Made by a program: the position numbers and the translations under genes. Below the pieces are notes generated by a model that made no database searches, was not told where the DNA came from, and saw only the letters and a program-made list of their open reading frames with translations. This document shows, in pieces, positions 1 to 8,060 of a DNA stretch of 64,000 nucleotides. The DNA comes from Mesorhizobium sp. M3A.F.Ca.ET.080.04.2.1. Its GTDB lineage: Bacteria; Pseudomonadota; Alphaproteobacteria; Rhizobiales; Rhizobiaceae. How positions within the stretch are numbered: the first letter of the stretch is position 1; each line of letters starts with the position of its first letter. The stretch lies in contig NZ_CP034451.1 of NCBI RefSeq assembly GCF_003952525.1, forward strand, positions 1,488,001-1,552,000. Reading direction: 5' to 3'.

Positions 1-261
1 GATCCGACCAGGGCGCGCGAGCAGCTGGGCTTCGTGGCGGAGCTTTCCGACATCGACACCATCGTCAGCACGGCCGCGCCCTTCTTCGGGCTCGTGCCGG
101 CAAGACCGGCGGCTGCCATCTCCGTTCCGATCGCCGCCCCGGCCGCAGAAGAAGATTGCGTGGCGTCCGCAACCGTCGCCAACGAACAAAGCCAGCATGC
201 AAGGCTGGCAGCCGTCCCCGTTAGTAATGCGTCGGGGCTGGGGCTCGCTGAGCTTGGATGA
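1..261 (+). CDS. NAD-dependent epimerase, UDP-glucose 4-epimerase-like (3' end only)
   Basis: Open from the first base in frame 1, so the start lies outside the window. The visible N-terminal stretch, ADPTR-like DPTRAREQLGF followed by LSDIDTIVSTAAPFFG, matches the C-terminal end of GalE-type SDR epimerases, where the Asp-Ile-Asp-Thr-Ile helix closes the substrate domain. After PFFG the protein continues for about 55 residues rich in Ala and Val, longer than GalE proteins normally run. The genes that follow (YbhN-like, GT2, another epimerase) make a surface polysaccharide role likely. GalE versus a related epimerase cannot be separated from this fragment. Confidence 0.65.
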   Translation, partial: DPTRAREQLGFVAELSDIDTIVSTAAPFFGLVPARPAAAISVPIAAPAAEEDCVASATVANEQSQHARLAAVPVSNASGLGLAELG

Positions 262-279
262 GGGCTCTCTCAGCGAGCC
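242..279 (+). terminator. Inverted repeat over the epimerase stop codon
   Basis: GGCTCGCTGAG (242-252) pairs perfectly with CTCAGCGAGCC (269-279), an 11-bp stem around a 16-nt loop containing the TGA. No T-run follows, so it may be a Rho-independent-like pause or an mRNA-stabilising hairpin rather than a true terminator. Confidence 0.4.
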
Positions 280-700
280 TCCCAACCGCCGTCGGCGCGC
301 TCGCCGCACCACCCGACGCGGTGGCTGACGAGCCGGCCGCGCAGGCGGCGCCGCAATGCGGGGCGCCGCGACGATGACATGGCGGAGGATGCGTTTGGAA
401 ACCGCGCCGCCGCCGTACCGCCGCGACCGCGGGCCAAAGAGTGGCGTCAACCTTCCGCTTGCCGTCTGGACGGGCTCGCCCGGGATCGCATCCCAATCGA
501 AGCGGCCCGCTTGTTCGACAAGCCTGAACCAAGCTTGTGGATTCGCAAACGCCGGTGGTCTATAGGATCAGCCGCGTTTCGGCGGTCCCGCCTCCTGCCC
601 TGCGAGAACGGCAGGGCAAACGCCGGCGATCCGCGGCCGCACGAGCTTCGCAGTCGAAGCAGCATCCGGAACGCGGCGATGGACGCCATCGGAGAATTGG
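262..700. other. Gene-free stretch upstream of the YbhN-like gene
   Basis: About 440 bases with no reading frame that looks like a real protein; the frames present on both strands are Arg/Pro/Ala-rich shadows. Apart from the inverted repeat at its left edge I see no clear promoter. A TATAGG at 561-566 has no well-spaced -35 box. It presumably carries the promoter for the downstream operon. Confidence 0.4.
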
Positions 701-1612
701 TTGAAGCGAGCAGTCTCGATAATCGTCACTCTGGCGCTGCTGGCATGGCTTGCCGGCGACTCGCGCTGGAAGATGGTCGGCGATGCGTTCGCCAGCATCA
801 CGCCGGGCGCCTTCGCGGCGGTGGCGCTGGCGCTGTTCGTCACCTATGTGCTGCGCGCGCTGCGCGTCTGCGACGAGTTCCGCGACGAGGTGGGTGGGCG
901 CTTCGGCGCCTGCCTGCGTGTCATCCTGGTCCACAACGCCATGATCAATGTGGTGCCGTTCCGCGGCGGCGAGACCGCCTTTCCGCTGCTCTTGCGCCAG
1001 GTGTTCGGCATTTCGATCGTGCGCGCCAGCGCCTCGCTCTTGTGGTTCAGGCTGCAGGACGCCTTCGTCGTCGGCGTGCTTGCCTGCCTGGTGTGGCCAA
1101 GCCTGCATCCGGCGCTGAGGACCGCGGGCATCGCCGCGCTGATTGCCGTCGCCTGGTACCTGCCGCGCTGGGCGCGCGCGCCGCATGACTGGGCTGGACG
1201 CGGCCAGATCGTCTCGAAGCTCGGCAAGCTGCGCGACATCTTCACCGAAGCGACGGGGCGTTCCCGCTACGGCTGGTGGTGGACGGTGGCCAATTGGGCG
1301 CTGAAGCTCGCCGTGCAAGGTTGGCTGCTCGCCATGCTGCTCGGCACCTCCTTCCAGACCGCCTTTCCCGGCGCGGTCGGCGCCGAGGCCGCCGCCATCC
1401 TGCCCGTGCAGGGCGTCGCCGGTTTCGGCACCTACGAGGCGGGTGCCGCCGCGGCGCTGGTCTATTCCGGCATCGCGGTGAAGGACGGCCTGCAGGCCGC
1501 GCTCGCGCTGCACCTCTTCATTCTTTGCTCGGCCGTTGCAACCGGAGCGATCGCCTGGCTGTTTCCCTCGAAACCGACGCTGCCCGAGACCACGGGAGCC
1601 GCAAGGAAATGA
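701..1612 (+). CDS. YbhN/UPF0104-type integral membrane protein (LPG synthase TM-domain-like)
   Basis: 303 aa starting with TTG at 701, preceded by GGAGA at 691-695. The protein is almost wholly hydrophobic, with about seven or eight predicted membrane spans. Family features are the N-terminal TLALLAWLAGDSRW, the NVVPFRGGE stretch (Arg-Gly-Gly-Glu near residue 90) and the PVQGVAGFGTYEAG loop near residue 235, typical of lysylphosphatidylglycerol-synthase-like flippase domains. It lacks the cytosolic aminoacyltransferase domain of MprF. Its stop (TGA 1610-1612) lies at the head of the next gene, a GT2, so the two are translationally linked. A role in moving or modifying a lipid-linked sugar is inferred from context. 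Confidence 0.8.
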   Translation: MKRAVSIIVTLALLAWLAGDSRWKMVGDAFASITPGAFAAVALALFVTYVLRALRVCDEFRDEVGGRFGACLRVILVHNAMINVVPFRGGETAFPLLLRQVFGISIVRASASLLWFRLQDAFVVGVLACLVWPSLHPALRTAGIAALIAVAWYLPRWARAPHDWAGRGQIVSKLGKLRDIFTEATGRSRYGWWWTVANWALKLAVQGWLLAMLLGTSFQTAFPGAVGAEAAAILPVQGVAGFGTYEAGAAAALVYSGIAVKDGLQAALALHLFILCSAVATGAIAWLFPSKPTLPETTGAARK

Positions 1613-1617
1613 CCGCC

Positions 1618-2694
1618 ATGAACGTGCTTCCCATCCCTGCCGCGGGCCTGCCCGAAGGCGCCGTCATGCCGGAGCACAGGCTCTCCATCGTCATTCCGAT
1701 GTACAACGAGGCCGACAATGTCGAGCCGCTGCTGGTGCGCATCCACCAGGCGCTGGAAGGCTACAGCCAGCCCTGGGAGGTGGTGCTGGTCGACGACGGC
1801 AGCACCGACGCGACGCCCGCCGAAATACGCAGGCTCGCCGCCCAATACGGCCCGCACGTGCATGGCGTGGAACTGGTGCGCAACTACAAGCAGACCGCCG
1901 CCATGCAGGCTGGGCTCGATGCGGCGCGCGGCGACGTGATCGCGACGCTCGACGGCGACCTGCAGAACGATCCGTTCGACATACCGCGCATGGTGTATCG
2001 CCTTCTGACCGAGGACCTCGATCTCGTCGCCGGCTGGCGCAAGAACCGCCAGGAAGGTTTCTGGATGCGCAGGTTGCCCTCGCGCATTGCCAATTCGCTG
2101 ATCGCGCGCGTCACCGGCGTGCGGCTGAAGGACTATGGCTGCAGCCTCAAGATCTTCCGCGGCAGCGTCATCCGCAGCGTCCGGCTCTATGGCGAAATGC
2201 ACCGCTTCATTCCGGCATGGCTTGCGACGGTGACGACGCCGCGGCGCATCGCCCAGGAAGTGGTGACCCATCACGCCCGCATCCACGGCCATTCGAAATA
2301 CGGCATCTCGCGCACCTTCCGCGTGGTGCTCGATCTCGTCTTCATGTTCTTCTTCATGCGCTACCGCACCAGGCCGGGTCACTTCTTCGGCGGCATCGGC
2401 ATCGTGTTCGGCGTGCTTGGCTCGCTGATCCTGACCTACCTGCTCTGCGTGAAGCTGTTCCTCGGGCAGGATATCGGCACCCGCCCGATGCTGTTCACCG
2501 GCTTCTTCCTGGTCATCGCCGGGCTGCAGGCGGTGACCTCGGGCGTGCTCGCCGAGATGCTGTCGCGCATCTATCTCGAAGCGAACGGCGCGCTCGCCTA
2601 TGTGGCGCGGCCGCAGCCCGCACATGGCGAAGCCGATGGCTGGCACCGGCCGAGCCTGCCGGCGAGCGCCAGGAAGAGCTCGCGCCGGAAATGA
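1618..2694 (+). CDS. GT2 family glycosyltransferase, polyprenyl-phosphate sugar synthase type
   Basis: 358 aa. Catalytic GT-A domain first: LSIVIPMYNE, VVLVDDGSTD and the DGDLQNDP motif, whose Asp residues bind metal and sugar nucleotide. The C-terminal third holds two hydrophobic helices (FFGGIGIVFGVLGSLILTYL and the segment around GFFLVIAGLQAV), the layout of DPM1/ArnC/GtrB enzymes that load a sugar on a lipid phosphate at the membrane. Two in-frame ATGs exist: 1609 overlaps the upstream stop (ATGA) and 1618 lies ten bases after AAGGA (1603-1607); the second is preferred for spacing. Forms an operon with the YbhN-like gene and the epimerase at 2729. Confidence 0.88.
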   Translation: MNVLPIPAAGLPEGAVMPEHRLSIVIPMYNEADNVEPLLVRIHQALEGYSQPWEVVLVDDGSTDATPAEIRRLAAQYGPHVHGVELVRNYKQTAAMQAGLDAARGDVIATLDGDLQNDPFDIPRMVYRLLTEDLDLVAGWRKNRQEGFWMRRLPSRIANSLIARVTGVRLKDYGCSLKIFRGSVIRSVRLYGEMHRFIPAWLATVTTPRRIAQEVVTHHARIHGHSKYGISRTFRVVLDLVFMFFFMRYRTRPGHFFGGIGIVFGVLGSLILTYLLCVKLFLGQDIGTRPMLFTGFFLVIAGLQAVTSGVLAEMLSRIYLEANGALAYVARPQPAHGEADGWHRPSLPASARKSSRRK

Positions 2695-2728
2695 CAGCCG
2701 CGCCTGACCCCTGCCCTGGAGAGCCAGC

Positions 2729-3712
2729 ATGAGCATCCTGGTAACCGGAGCCGCCGGCTTCATCGGCAGCCATGTCTGCCGCCGTCTGCTCGCGCGCGGC
2801 GACGAAGTGATCGGCGTCGACAACATGAACGCCTATTACGATCCGGCGCTTAAGGCAGCGCGGCTTGCCCGGCTCTCGCCCAGCGAGGGATTTTCGTTCC
2901 ACCAGCTCGACATTGCCGAGCCGGGGGCGTTGGCGGCCGAGCTCAAGGGAGCACCGGTCAGCGGCATCGTGCACCTCGCCGCCCAGGCCGGGGTACGCTA
3001 CTCGCTCGAAAATCCGCGCGCCTATATCCACGCCAACATCGCCGGCCATCTCGAGATGCTGGAGCTCAGCCGCGCGCTGCCCGGCCTGAAGCATCTGGTC
3101 TACGCCTCGTCGAGCTCGGTCTATGGCGGCAACACCAAGGTGCCGTTCGCGGAGGACGACCGCGTCGACCATCCGGTTTCAATCTACGCCGCGACCAAGA
3201 AGGCGGACGAGCTGATCAGCTCGACTTATTCGCATCTCTACGGCCTGCCGCAGACGGGCCTGCGCTTCTTCACCGTCTATGGCCCCTGGGGGCGTCCGGA
3301 CATGGCTGCCTGGATCTTCACCGAGGCGATGCTCGCCGGAAAGCCTATCCGCGTCTTCAATCATGGCGAGATGTGGCGCGACTTCACCTATGTCGACGAC
3401 GTCGTCGACGGCGTCGTGGCGGTGCTGGACAAGGCGCCGGCAACCGATAGCGAGCGCCACAGGATCTACAATATCGGCAACAGCCAGCCGGTGCATCTCG
3501 GCCGCTTCATCGACACGCTGGAAAGCCTGCTCGGCGTCAAGGCGGATCGCGACAATCTGCCCATGCAGCCGGGCGAAGTGGAGAAGACTTTTGCCGACAC
3601 CAGCGCGCTGGAGCGCGACTTCGGCTTCAAGCCGAAAGTGTCGATCGAGGAAGGGCTGGCGAAGTTCGTCGACTGGTACCGGCAGGAATGGCAGCCGCAA
3701 GGCCAGCGGTAG
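2729..3712 (+). CDS. NAD-dependent epimerase/dehydratase, UDP-glucuronate 4-epimerase-like
   Basis: 327 aa, full SDR-extended fold. N-terminal Rossmann motif TGAAGFIGSH, then VDNMNAYYDPALK, which is characteristic of the UDP-glucuronate/galacturonate 4-epimerase group (CapI/LspL). Catalytic S-S-S-V-Y-G near residue 130 and YAATK (Tyr/Lys pair) near residue 153. GGAGAG lies six bases before the ATG. Thirty-four bases after the GT2 gene on the same strand, so probably the last gene of this operon. The likely job is supplying a uronic acid nucleotide sugar for surface glycan assembly; exact substrate is inferred. Confidence 0.87.
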   Translation: MSILVTGAAGFIGSHVCRRLLARGDEVIGVDNMNAYYDPALKAARLARLSPSEGFSFHQLDIAEPGALAAELKGAPVSGIVHLAAQAGVRYSLENPRAYIHANIAGHLEMLELSRALPGLKHLVYASSSSVYGGNTKVPFAEDDRVDHPVSIYAATKKADELISSTYSHLYGLPQTGLRFFTVYGPWGRPDMAAWIFTEAMLAGKPIRVFNHGEMWRDFTYVDDVVDGVVAVLDKAPATDSERHRIYNIGNSQPVHLGRFIDTLESLLGVKADRDNLPMQPGEVEKTFADTSALERDFGFKPKVSIEEGLAKFVDWYRQEWQPQGQR

Positions 3713-3732
3713 CGCGAGCGGATTGCTCTGCG

Positions 3733-6222
3733 CTACATGCAGCCTTCGATGAACGGGCCGCTGACCGATAGCGAGCCGTTGGTGTACATGGCGGTGCCGC
3801 TGTCGTCGGTATAGCCATGGGACTGCTCGTCGACATGCAGCTTGCTTTTGGGGACCAGCTGTCCGTTCACCTTGATGCTCTTGATGAACAGGTTGCGGTC
3901 GCCGGGCAGACCGTCACCGGCCCACTCGTCATTGATGTAGCGAATTTCGATCGTCTTCGGATTGGGCACGCCGCTGATGTCGACGCGGAACGGCTGCGCG
4001 TCGATTGCCGCCTCCTGCAGTTCCGCGACGCGGGCTTCGGCCGCCGATGCCTTGCTCTCCTTGCCCTGGACGGCGATCTCGGCGAGGCGTTTGCCGTCCA
4101 CGAAGACGTCGAAGCTCGGCGCTCCCCGATAATCGGTGCCGGCTGCCTCGATCGTCAGATTCGTGGCGGTGCAGCGCCCGGCGTCGTTCTCGGCGGCAGC
4201 GACCAGATCGGTTATGCGGCGTCTCTGCGACTGCACCCATCCAGCGATGGGCTGCAGCAGCGCGCTCCTGTCGCTCGCATCCTCGCTGAATAGGTTCGTC
4301 CTTTCGCCGGGATCGGCCTTGAGGTCATATTCCTCGACCTTGCCGGTCGTGGCGTTGAAGATCACCTTTCGATCGTTCTCGCGATAACCGAACAGGTAGC
4401 CGGCCCAGGGATTGAAGAAGAAAGTCTTGTTCGGCCTCTGCTCGCTGAACAGGCTGCGCCCCTGCCACTGCTTCGGCAGCGGCAGGCCCAGTATGTCGAA
4501 GATCGTCGGGGCGATATCGATGATGCCGCCAACCGGGTGCGCGACCTGATCGTGGAACAGATGCTTGTTGATCATGATCAGCGGGATGTGGACGTTCTCG
4601 TCATACATCGCGCTGGCATGGACGTAATCGCCATGCTCTCCAAACGCTTCGCCATGGTCGCCGAGCACGACGACGAGCGTGGAATCGAGCTTGCCGGACC
4701 GCTTGAGCGATTCAAGGATCTCGCCAAGCGCGGTGTCGCCGACCTTCAGGGCGTTGAGATAGGCGTTGAATTTCTCGTCGTCCGAATAATGCACCAAACC
4801 CTTGTCGTGAGACGACGGCGCCATCTTCGAAAACATCGGACTGGCGGTGATGTAGGGATAGTGGGTCATCGCCGTGAACATGATGCCGAAGAAAGGCTTC
4901 TGCGAATCCTTGTTCATCCAGTCGATGATGGACTGCGCGGTGCACAGGTCGCTGTTGTAGTCCATGTTCTTCCACTGCTCGGAGCTGAGCTTGAAGGTCG
5001 GGGTAGCGCATTTCTGCCCGCGATAATCCTGGATCACGTCCAGTCCCTTGTTGAGGAGAAACTCGTCGACGCGCTGGAAACGGGAATCCGCACTCCAGAA
5101 AAAACCGGTGCGAAAGTTGTTCTTGGACAGCGTGTTGGAGACAGTGTCCAGCGGCAGGTACGGATACCGGCTGGTCATCCCGTAGAACGAAATGTCGTTG
5201 TAGAGCGAGGTGAGCAGGGAAAATATCGAATAGTGCGTGGACGGCGCGTGCGCATAGATGTTGTCGAAGCGGATGGAATCGCCTGCATAGGCCTTGATTG
5301 TCGGCGTCACCGGATAGTTGCCGCCAAATGTCTCGACATATTTGGACGGCACCGACTCCATCATGAAGATCAGAACGTTCTTGATCGGGTTCGGCGCCGG
5401 CGGCTTGAAGCTGGACGTCTCCGGCGGCCGCTCGCCGACGCTGGCGACATCGGGGTCGTTGGCGCCGGCGCTCATGGCGAGCATCACCGGCATCGGGCTG
5501 AACAAGGCCGACTGAACGAAATAGACGATCGGATTGTCGACCTTGGACGCCGGCAGCGACTCGGCGCGCACATGGTAGCCCGTGCCGACCAGCGCCGCGC
5601 CGACAGCCAGGACGAGCGCACCGAGAAAGGCGCGGTGACCGACTGTGTTCAGCCGCAGGCACAATCCGGCCGCGGCATAGCCAAGCACGAACACCAGCAT
5701 GACGGATCCGCACAGGGTCGCGAAATCCCGGACGTTGAGGGCGTCACCCATGGCGTTCCTTGCGTCGGCATTCTGCAGGAAGTCGCCATAGACCAGCCAC
5801 TGGAAGGTGAACGGCTCGCCCAGCATCTTGACGAGGTTGATGTTGGCAAATCCCCAGGCGAGCGACACCAGGATTGCAACATAGAACAGGACGGCGACCG
5901 CCGCGGAAGCGAGGCGGCTGGCCCTTGCCAGGAAACGCAGTGCCAGGGCCGCCGCGGTCAGCGAGGCAATGAGGATCAGGTCATAATAGCTTGCGGCCAG
6001 TCCAACGGGAGCGGACGCCAGGAGCCCCTGCACCGTCGTCTGCGGATCGATGATGACGCTTCGGTAGATGCCCAAGAGCAGCCAGGACAGAACTCCAGTA
6101 CAGATGATCTGCAACGACATGCGCCGAAAGCGCATAGCGCGCGGCAAAGCCGCGCCCTTCTTCGAATTCGCCGCACCGTTTTCAGGCCAGCTCGTCGACC
6201 CCATGCCGCCGCCGATGTTCAT
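3733..6222 (-). CDS. LTA synthase-type sulfatase/phosphotransferase with C-terminal CBM60-like domain
   Basis: About 829 aa. Roughly five N-terminal membrane spans (residues 30-240) precede a periplasmic alkaline-phosphatase-superfamily domain. Metal ligands and nucleophile are visible: MMES (Glu near 286), APSTHYS (Thr near 327) and GDHGEAFGEHG (Asp-His near 520), as in LtaS/OpgB enzymes that move phosphoglycerol or phosphoethanolamine onto glycans. After about residue 700 comes an extra beta-rich region with FDVFVDGKR, EIRYINDEW and DRNLFIKSI, resembling Ca-dependent xylan-binding CBM60 modules. ATG at 6222 is chosen; an in-frame TTG at 6261 has no good ribosome site. It converges with the epimerase at 2729-3712. 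Confidence 0.8.
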   Translation of the reverse strand: MNIGGGMGSTSWPENGAANSKKGAALPRAMRFRRMSLQIICTGVLSWLLLGIYRSVIIDPQTTVQGLLASAPVGLAASYYDLILIASLTAAALALRFLARASRLASAAVAVLFYVAILVSLAWGFANINLVKMLGEPFTFQWLVYGDFLQNADARNAMGDALNVRDFATLCGSVMLVFVLGYAAAGLCLRLNTVGHRAFLGALVLAVGAALVGTGYHVRAESLPASKVDNPIVYFVQSALFSPMPVMLAMSAGANDPDVASVGERPPETSSFKPPAPNPIKNVLIFMMESVPSKYVETFGGNYPVTPTIKAYAGDSIRFDNIYAHAPSTHYSIFSLLTSLYNDISFYGMTSRYPYLPLDTVSNTLSKNNFRTGFFWSADSRFQRVDEFLLNKGLDVIQDYRGQKCATPTFKLSSEQWKNMDYNSDLCTAQSIIDWMNKDSQKPFFGIMFTAMTHYPYITASPMFSKMAPSSHDKGLVHYSDDEKFNAYLNALKVGDTALGEILESLKRSGKLDSTLVVVLGDHGEAFGEHGDYVHASAMYDENVHIPLIMINKHLFHDQVAHPVGGIIDIAPTIFDILGLPLPKQWQGRSLFSEQRPNKTFFFNPWAGYLFGYRENDRKVIFNATTGKVEEYDLKADPGERTNLFSEDASDRSALLQPIAGWVQSQRRRITDLVAAAENDAGRCTATNLTIEAAGTDYRGAPSFDVFVDGKRLAEIAVQGKESKASAAEARVAELQEAAIDAQPFRVDISGVPNPKTIEIRYINDEWAGDGLPGDRNLFIKSIKVNGQLVPKSKLHVDEQSHGYTDDSGTAMYTNGSLSVSGPFIEGCM

Positions 6223-6435
6223 ATAAATACCGCCGCCACTTCGCGCTCCGGCCAGCCACAACCAGAGCGTTCAAAACCCCCAACCCGCAAAATCGGTCTG
6301 GGTTAAAAAAGAGTCAACAAAATCAAGCGTGCGTTAACCATCTCTCTTCAGGACTGGTTAACCGAGGCATCGAAGCGCAAGAGCTGCCAAAGCCGATCCG
6401 CGATTGGTCTTCGTTGGTCCCGCCGGCCGGCCGCA

Positions 6436-7173
6436 TCACCCAAGCGCGTGCAGGTCTTCGGTGGAAATGGCCCTGAAATAGGCGGTGAATTCCCAATAAT
6501 TCTCGATGCGCTCGGCGTATGGGCGCACCGGCTGCTTCAATATCTCGGCCTCGAACCGGTCGAGGCGCTGCGACCCACCGAGATAGGCTATGATCGCGTT
6601 TCCGACCAGCGGATCGGCGATATCGTTGTAGTGGATCGGGAAATAGGGCTGATTGGCTTCGAACAGCACGGATTTGATCTTGGTCCGGAACAGGTTCAGC
6701 TCGCGCAGATAGGCGTTGAACCGCTCAAGGTCGAAATACACCTTCTTGCGGCTGGGCTCGGGCAAGGGCTCGGAGGCGTGGACGACCCAGACGCCCGACG
6801 CTTCCGCCTCGAGCAGGGACAGGAACGAGGCGACCGGGTTCCTGACCAGCCAGAGCTTCTTCACGCTCTCGTCCTCGAGCACCGGAAGCACGGCGGGGCG
6901 CGTCTGCTCGGGAAATATGTGGAAACCGGCAAAGCGGGCCGACGGATCCTCGAAGATGCGCGCGATGAGCTGCTCGGGAGCAGCATCGCGCGTGCCGACA
7001 GCCTCGCGCGGCAGATTCATCTTGTCATGGTAGTCATAGCGCAGACCGACGAAGCGCGGATTGAAAATCTCGCCATGCATCACCATCCCCTCATATTGGT
7101 TGAGATGGCGATTGAGCGCTTGCGAGCCGGTTCTGGGGGAAGCGATCAGCACGAACTTCTGACAAGACTGCAT
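6436..7173 (-). CDS. Small sulfotransferase family protein (Stf0-like)
   Basis: 245 aa. The N-terminus FVLIASPRTGSQAL is the PAPS 5'-phosphosulfate loop of sulfotransferases, and LWLVRNPVASFLS near residue 130 matches the 3'-phosphate-binding Arg...Ser motif. The remainder, ending YAERIENYWEF, fits rhizobial Stf0/NodH-like proteins that sulfate carbohydrates. ATG at 7173 opens directly before the PAPS loop; longer in-frame extensions upstream run antisense through the next gene and look artificial. Acceptor unknown; the neighbouring glycosyltransferases make a surface glycan plausible. Confidence 0.75.
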   Translation of the reverse strand: MQSCQKFVLIASPRTGSQALNRHLNQYEGMVMHGEIFNPRFVGLRYDYHDKMNLPREAVGTRDAAPEQLIARIFEDPSARFAGFHIFPEQTRPAVLPVLEDESVKKLWLVRNPVASFLSLLEAEASGVWVVHASEPLPEPSRKKVYFDLERFNAYLRELNLFRTKIKSVLFEANQPYFPIHYNDIADPLVGNAIIAYLGGSQRLDRFEAEILKQPVRPYAERIENYWEFTAYFRAISTEDLHALG

Positions 7174-7313
7174 TCGCACCACACCCAATGGAGTTACGCC
7201 CGAACATACACAAACGACCTCTGCGTTCAAATGTGAGCGGCCACTTGAAACGGCAACGGCGGGCGCCGTGAAGCACCCGCCGTCATCGGTCGTCCCAACA
7301 CCTGCTGCGGGGT

Positions 7314-7829
7314 TCAGCCGCCGCGCAGGCGGGTCGGGCTCAGGCTCGCAATGGTCGACCGCTGTTCGGAAGGACAAGTCGGAAGGAACCGGCTCGCATC
7401 CGCATAGGTCATGGTCGTTATGGAATTCTTCAGGCCGCCGCGCTTGGCGATCCAGCCGCGAACCCAGCCGGGGTAGTTCTTCATCATGAAGTCGGCCGCG
7501 ACCTGGTTGCCGCGCGCCCCGGCGCCATAGGGCAGGTGGAAGCCGAACGAGGCGCTGCGCGTGACGCAGACCTTGCTCTTGGGCATCGCCAGGTAAAGCG
7601 TGCAGGCCGAGTCGCACGCACCGTTGAAGCGCACGAAGCCGCCGCTGCGGCGCATCTTCAGCACGCGGATGGCATAGTCGATCACATAGCCGCCACGGTC
7701 GCCGCTGATCGTCTTCACATAGCCATTGCCGAGATTCATGCGCGGACGCAGCAATTGGTCTGCCGAGCTCGTCGAGATCATGGCGCCCATCAAGGCGAGC
7801 GCAGCGAGAAACTTCATTATCGTTTTCAT
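7314..7829 (-). CDS. Secreted ClpP/crotonase-fold-like protein (COG3904 type)
   Basis: 171 aa with a clear signal peptide (KFLAALALMGAMISTSSADQ, cleavage near residue 23). The motif GACDSACTLYLA holds the Ser at the position of the serine nucleophile in ClpP-like predicted periplasmic proteins, and FGFHLPYG supplies the candidate His. VCVTRSASFGFH is diagnostic of this family in rhizobia. The substrate is unknown and no catalysis has been shown for the family as far as I know. It sits alone between the sulfotransferase gene and a divergent glycosyltransferase, sharing a 231-base promoter region. Confidence 0.65.
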   Translation of the reverse strand: MKTIMKFLAALALMGAMISTSSADQLLRPRMNLGNGYVKTISGDRGGYVIDYAIRVLKMRRSGGFVRFNGACDSACTLYLAMPKSKVCVTRSASFGFHLPYGAGARGNQVAADFMMKNYPGWVRGWIAKRGGLKNSITTMTYADASRFLPTCPSEQRSTIASLSPTRLRGG

Positions 7830-8060
7830 TCGCGCCTCCTGCTATGCCGTGAACGGTTAGCCGGGACGCGTAAAGATTGGTTATGCCGTGTCGGTAAACT
7901 TGTAACAATCGCTTGATTGCGCAGCTGTTTTAGGCGCCGCTTGATGGTCTTGGTTTACCGGTGGCGCACAAGGATGATCACTGGAAAGTAAATCCGGCAT
8001 GGTCAAAGAGCAGAGAAGCGTGGAAGCCGTGCCGGTCGATCGGGGTCAGAGGAACGTTCA

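Noticed and set aside
4537..6306. A 589-codon frame antisense to the LTA-synthase-like gene
   Set aside because: No recognisable motif and the opposite strand encodes a full enzyme with catalytic residues.
6436..7908. A 490-codon minus-strand frame covering the sulfotransferase and the neighbouring secreted gene
   Set aside because: Only the last 245 codons look like a protein. The first half is antisense or out-of-frame over the ClpP-like gene and upstream DNA, with no ribosome site.
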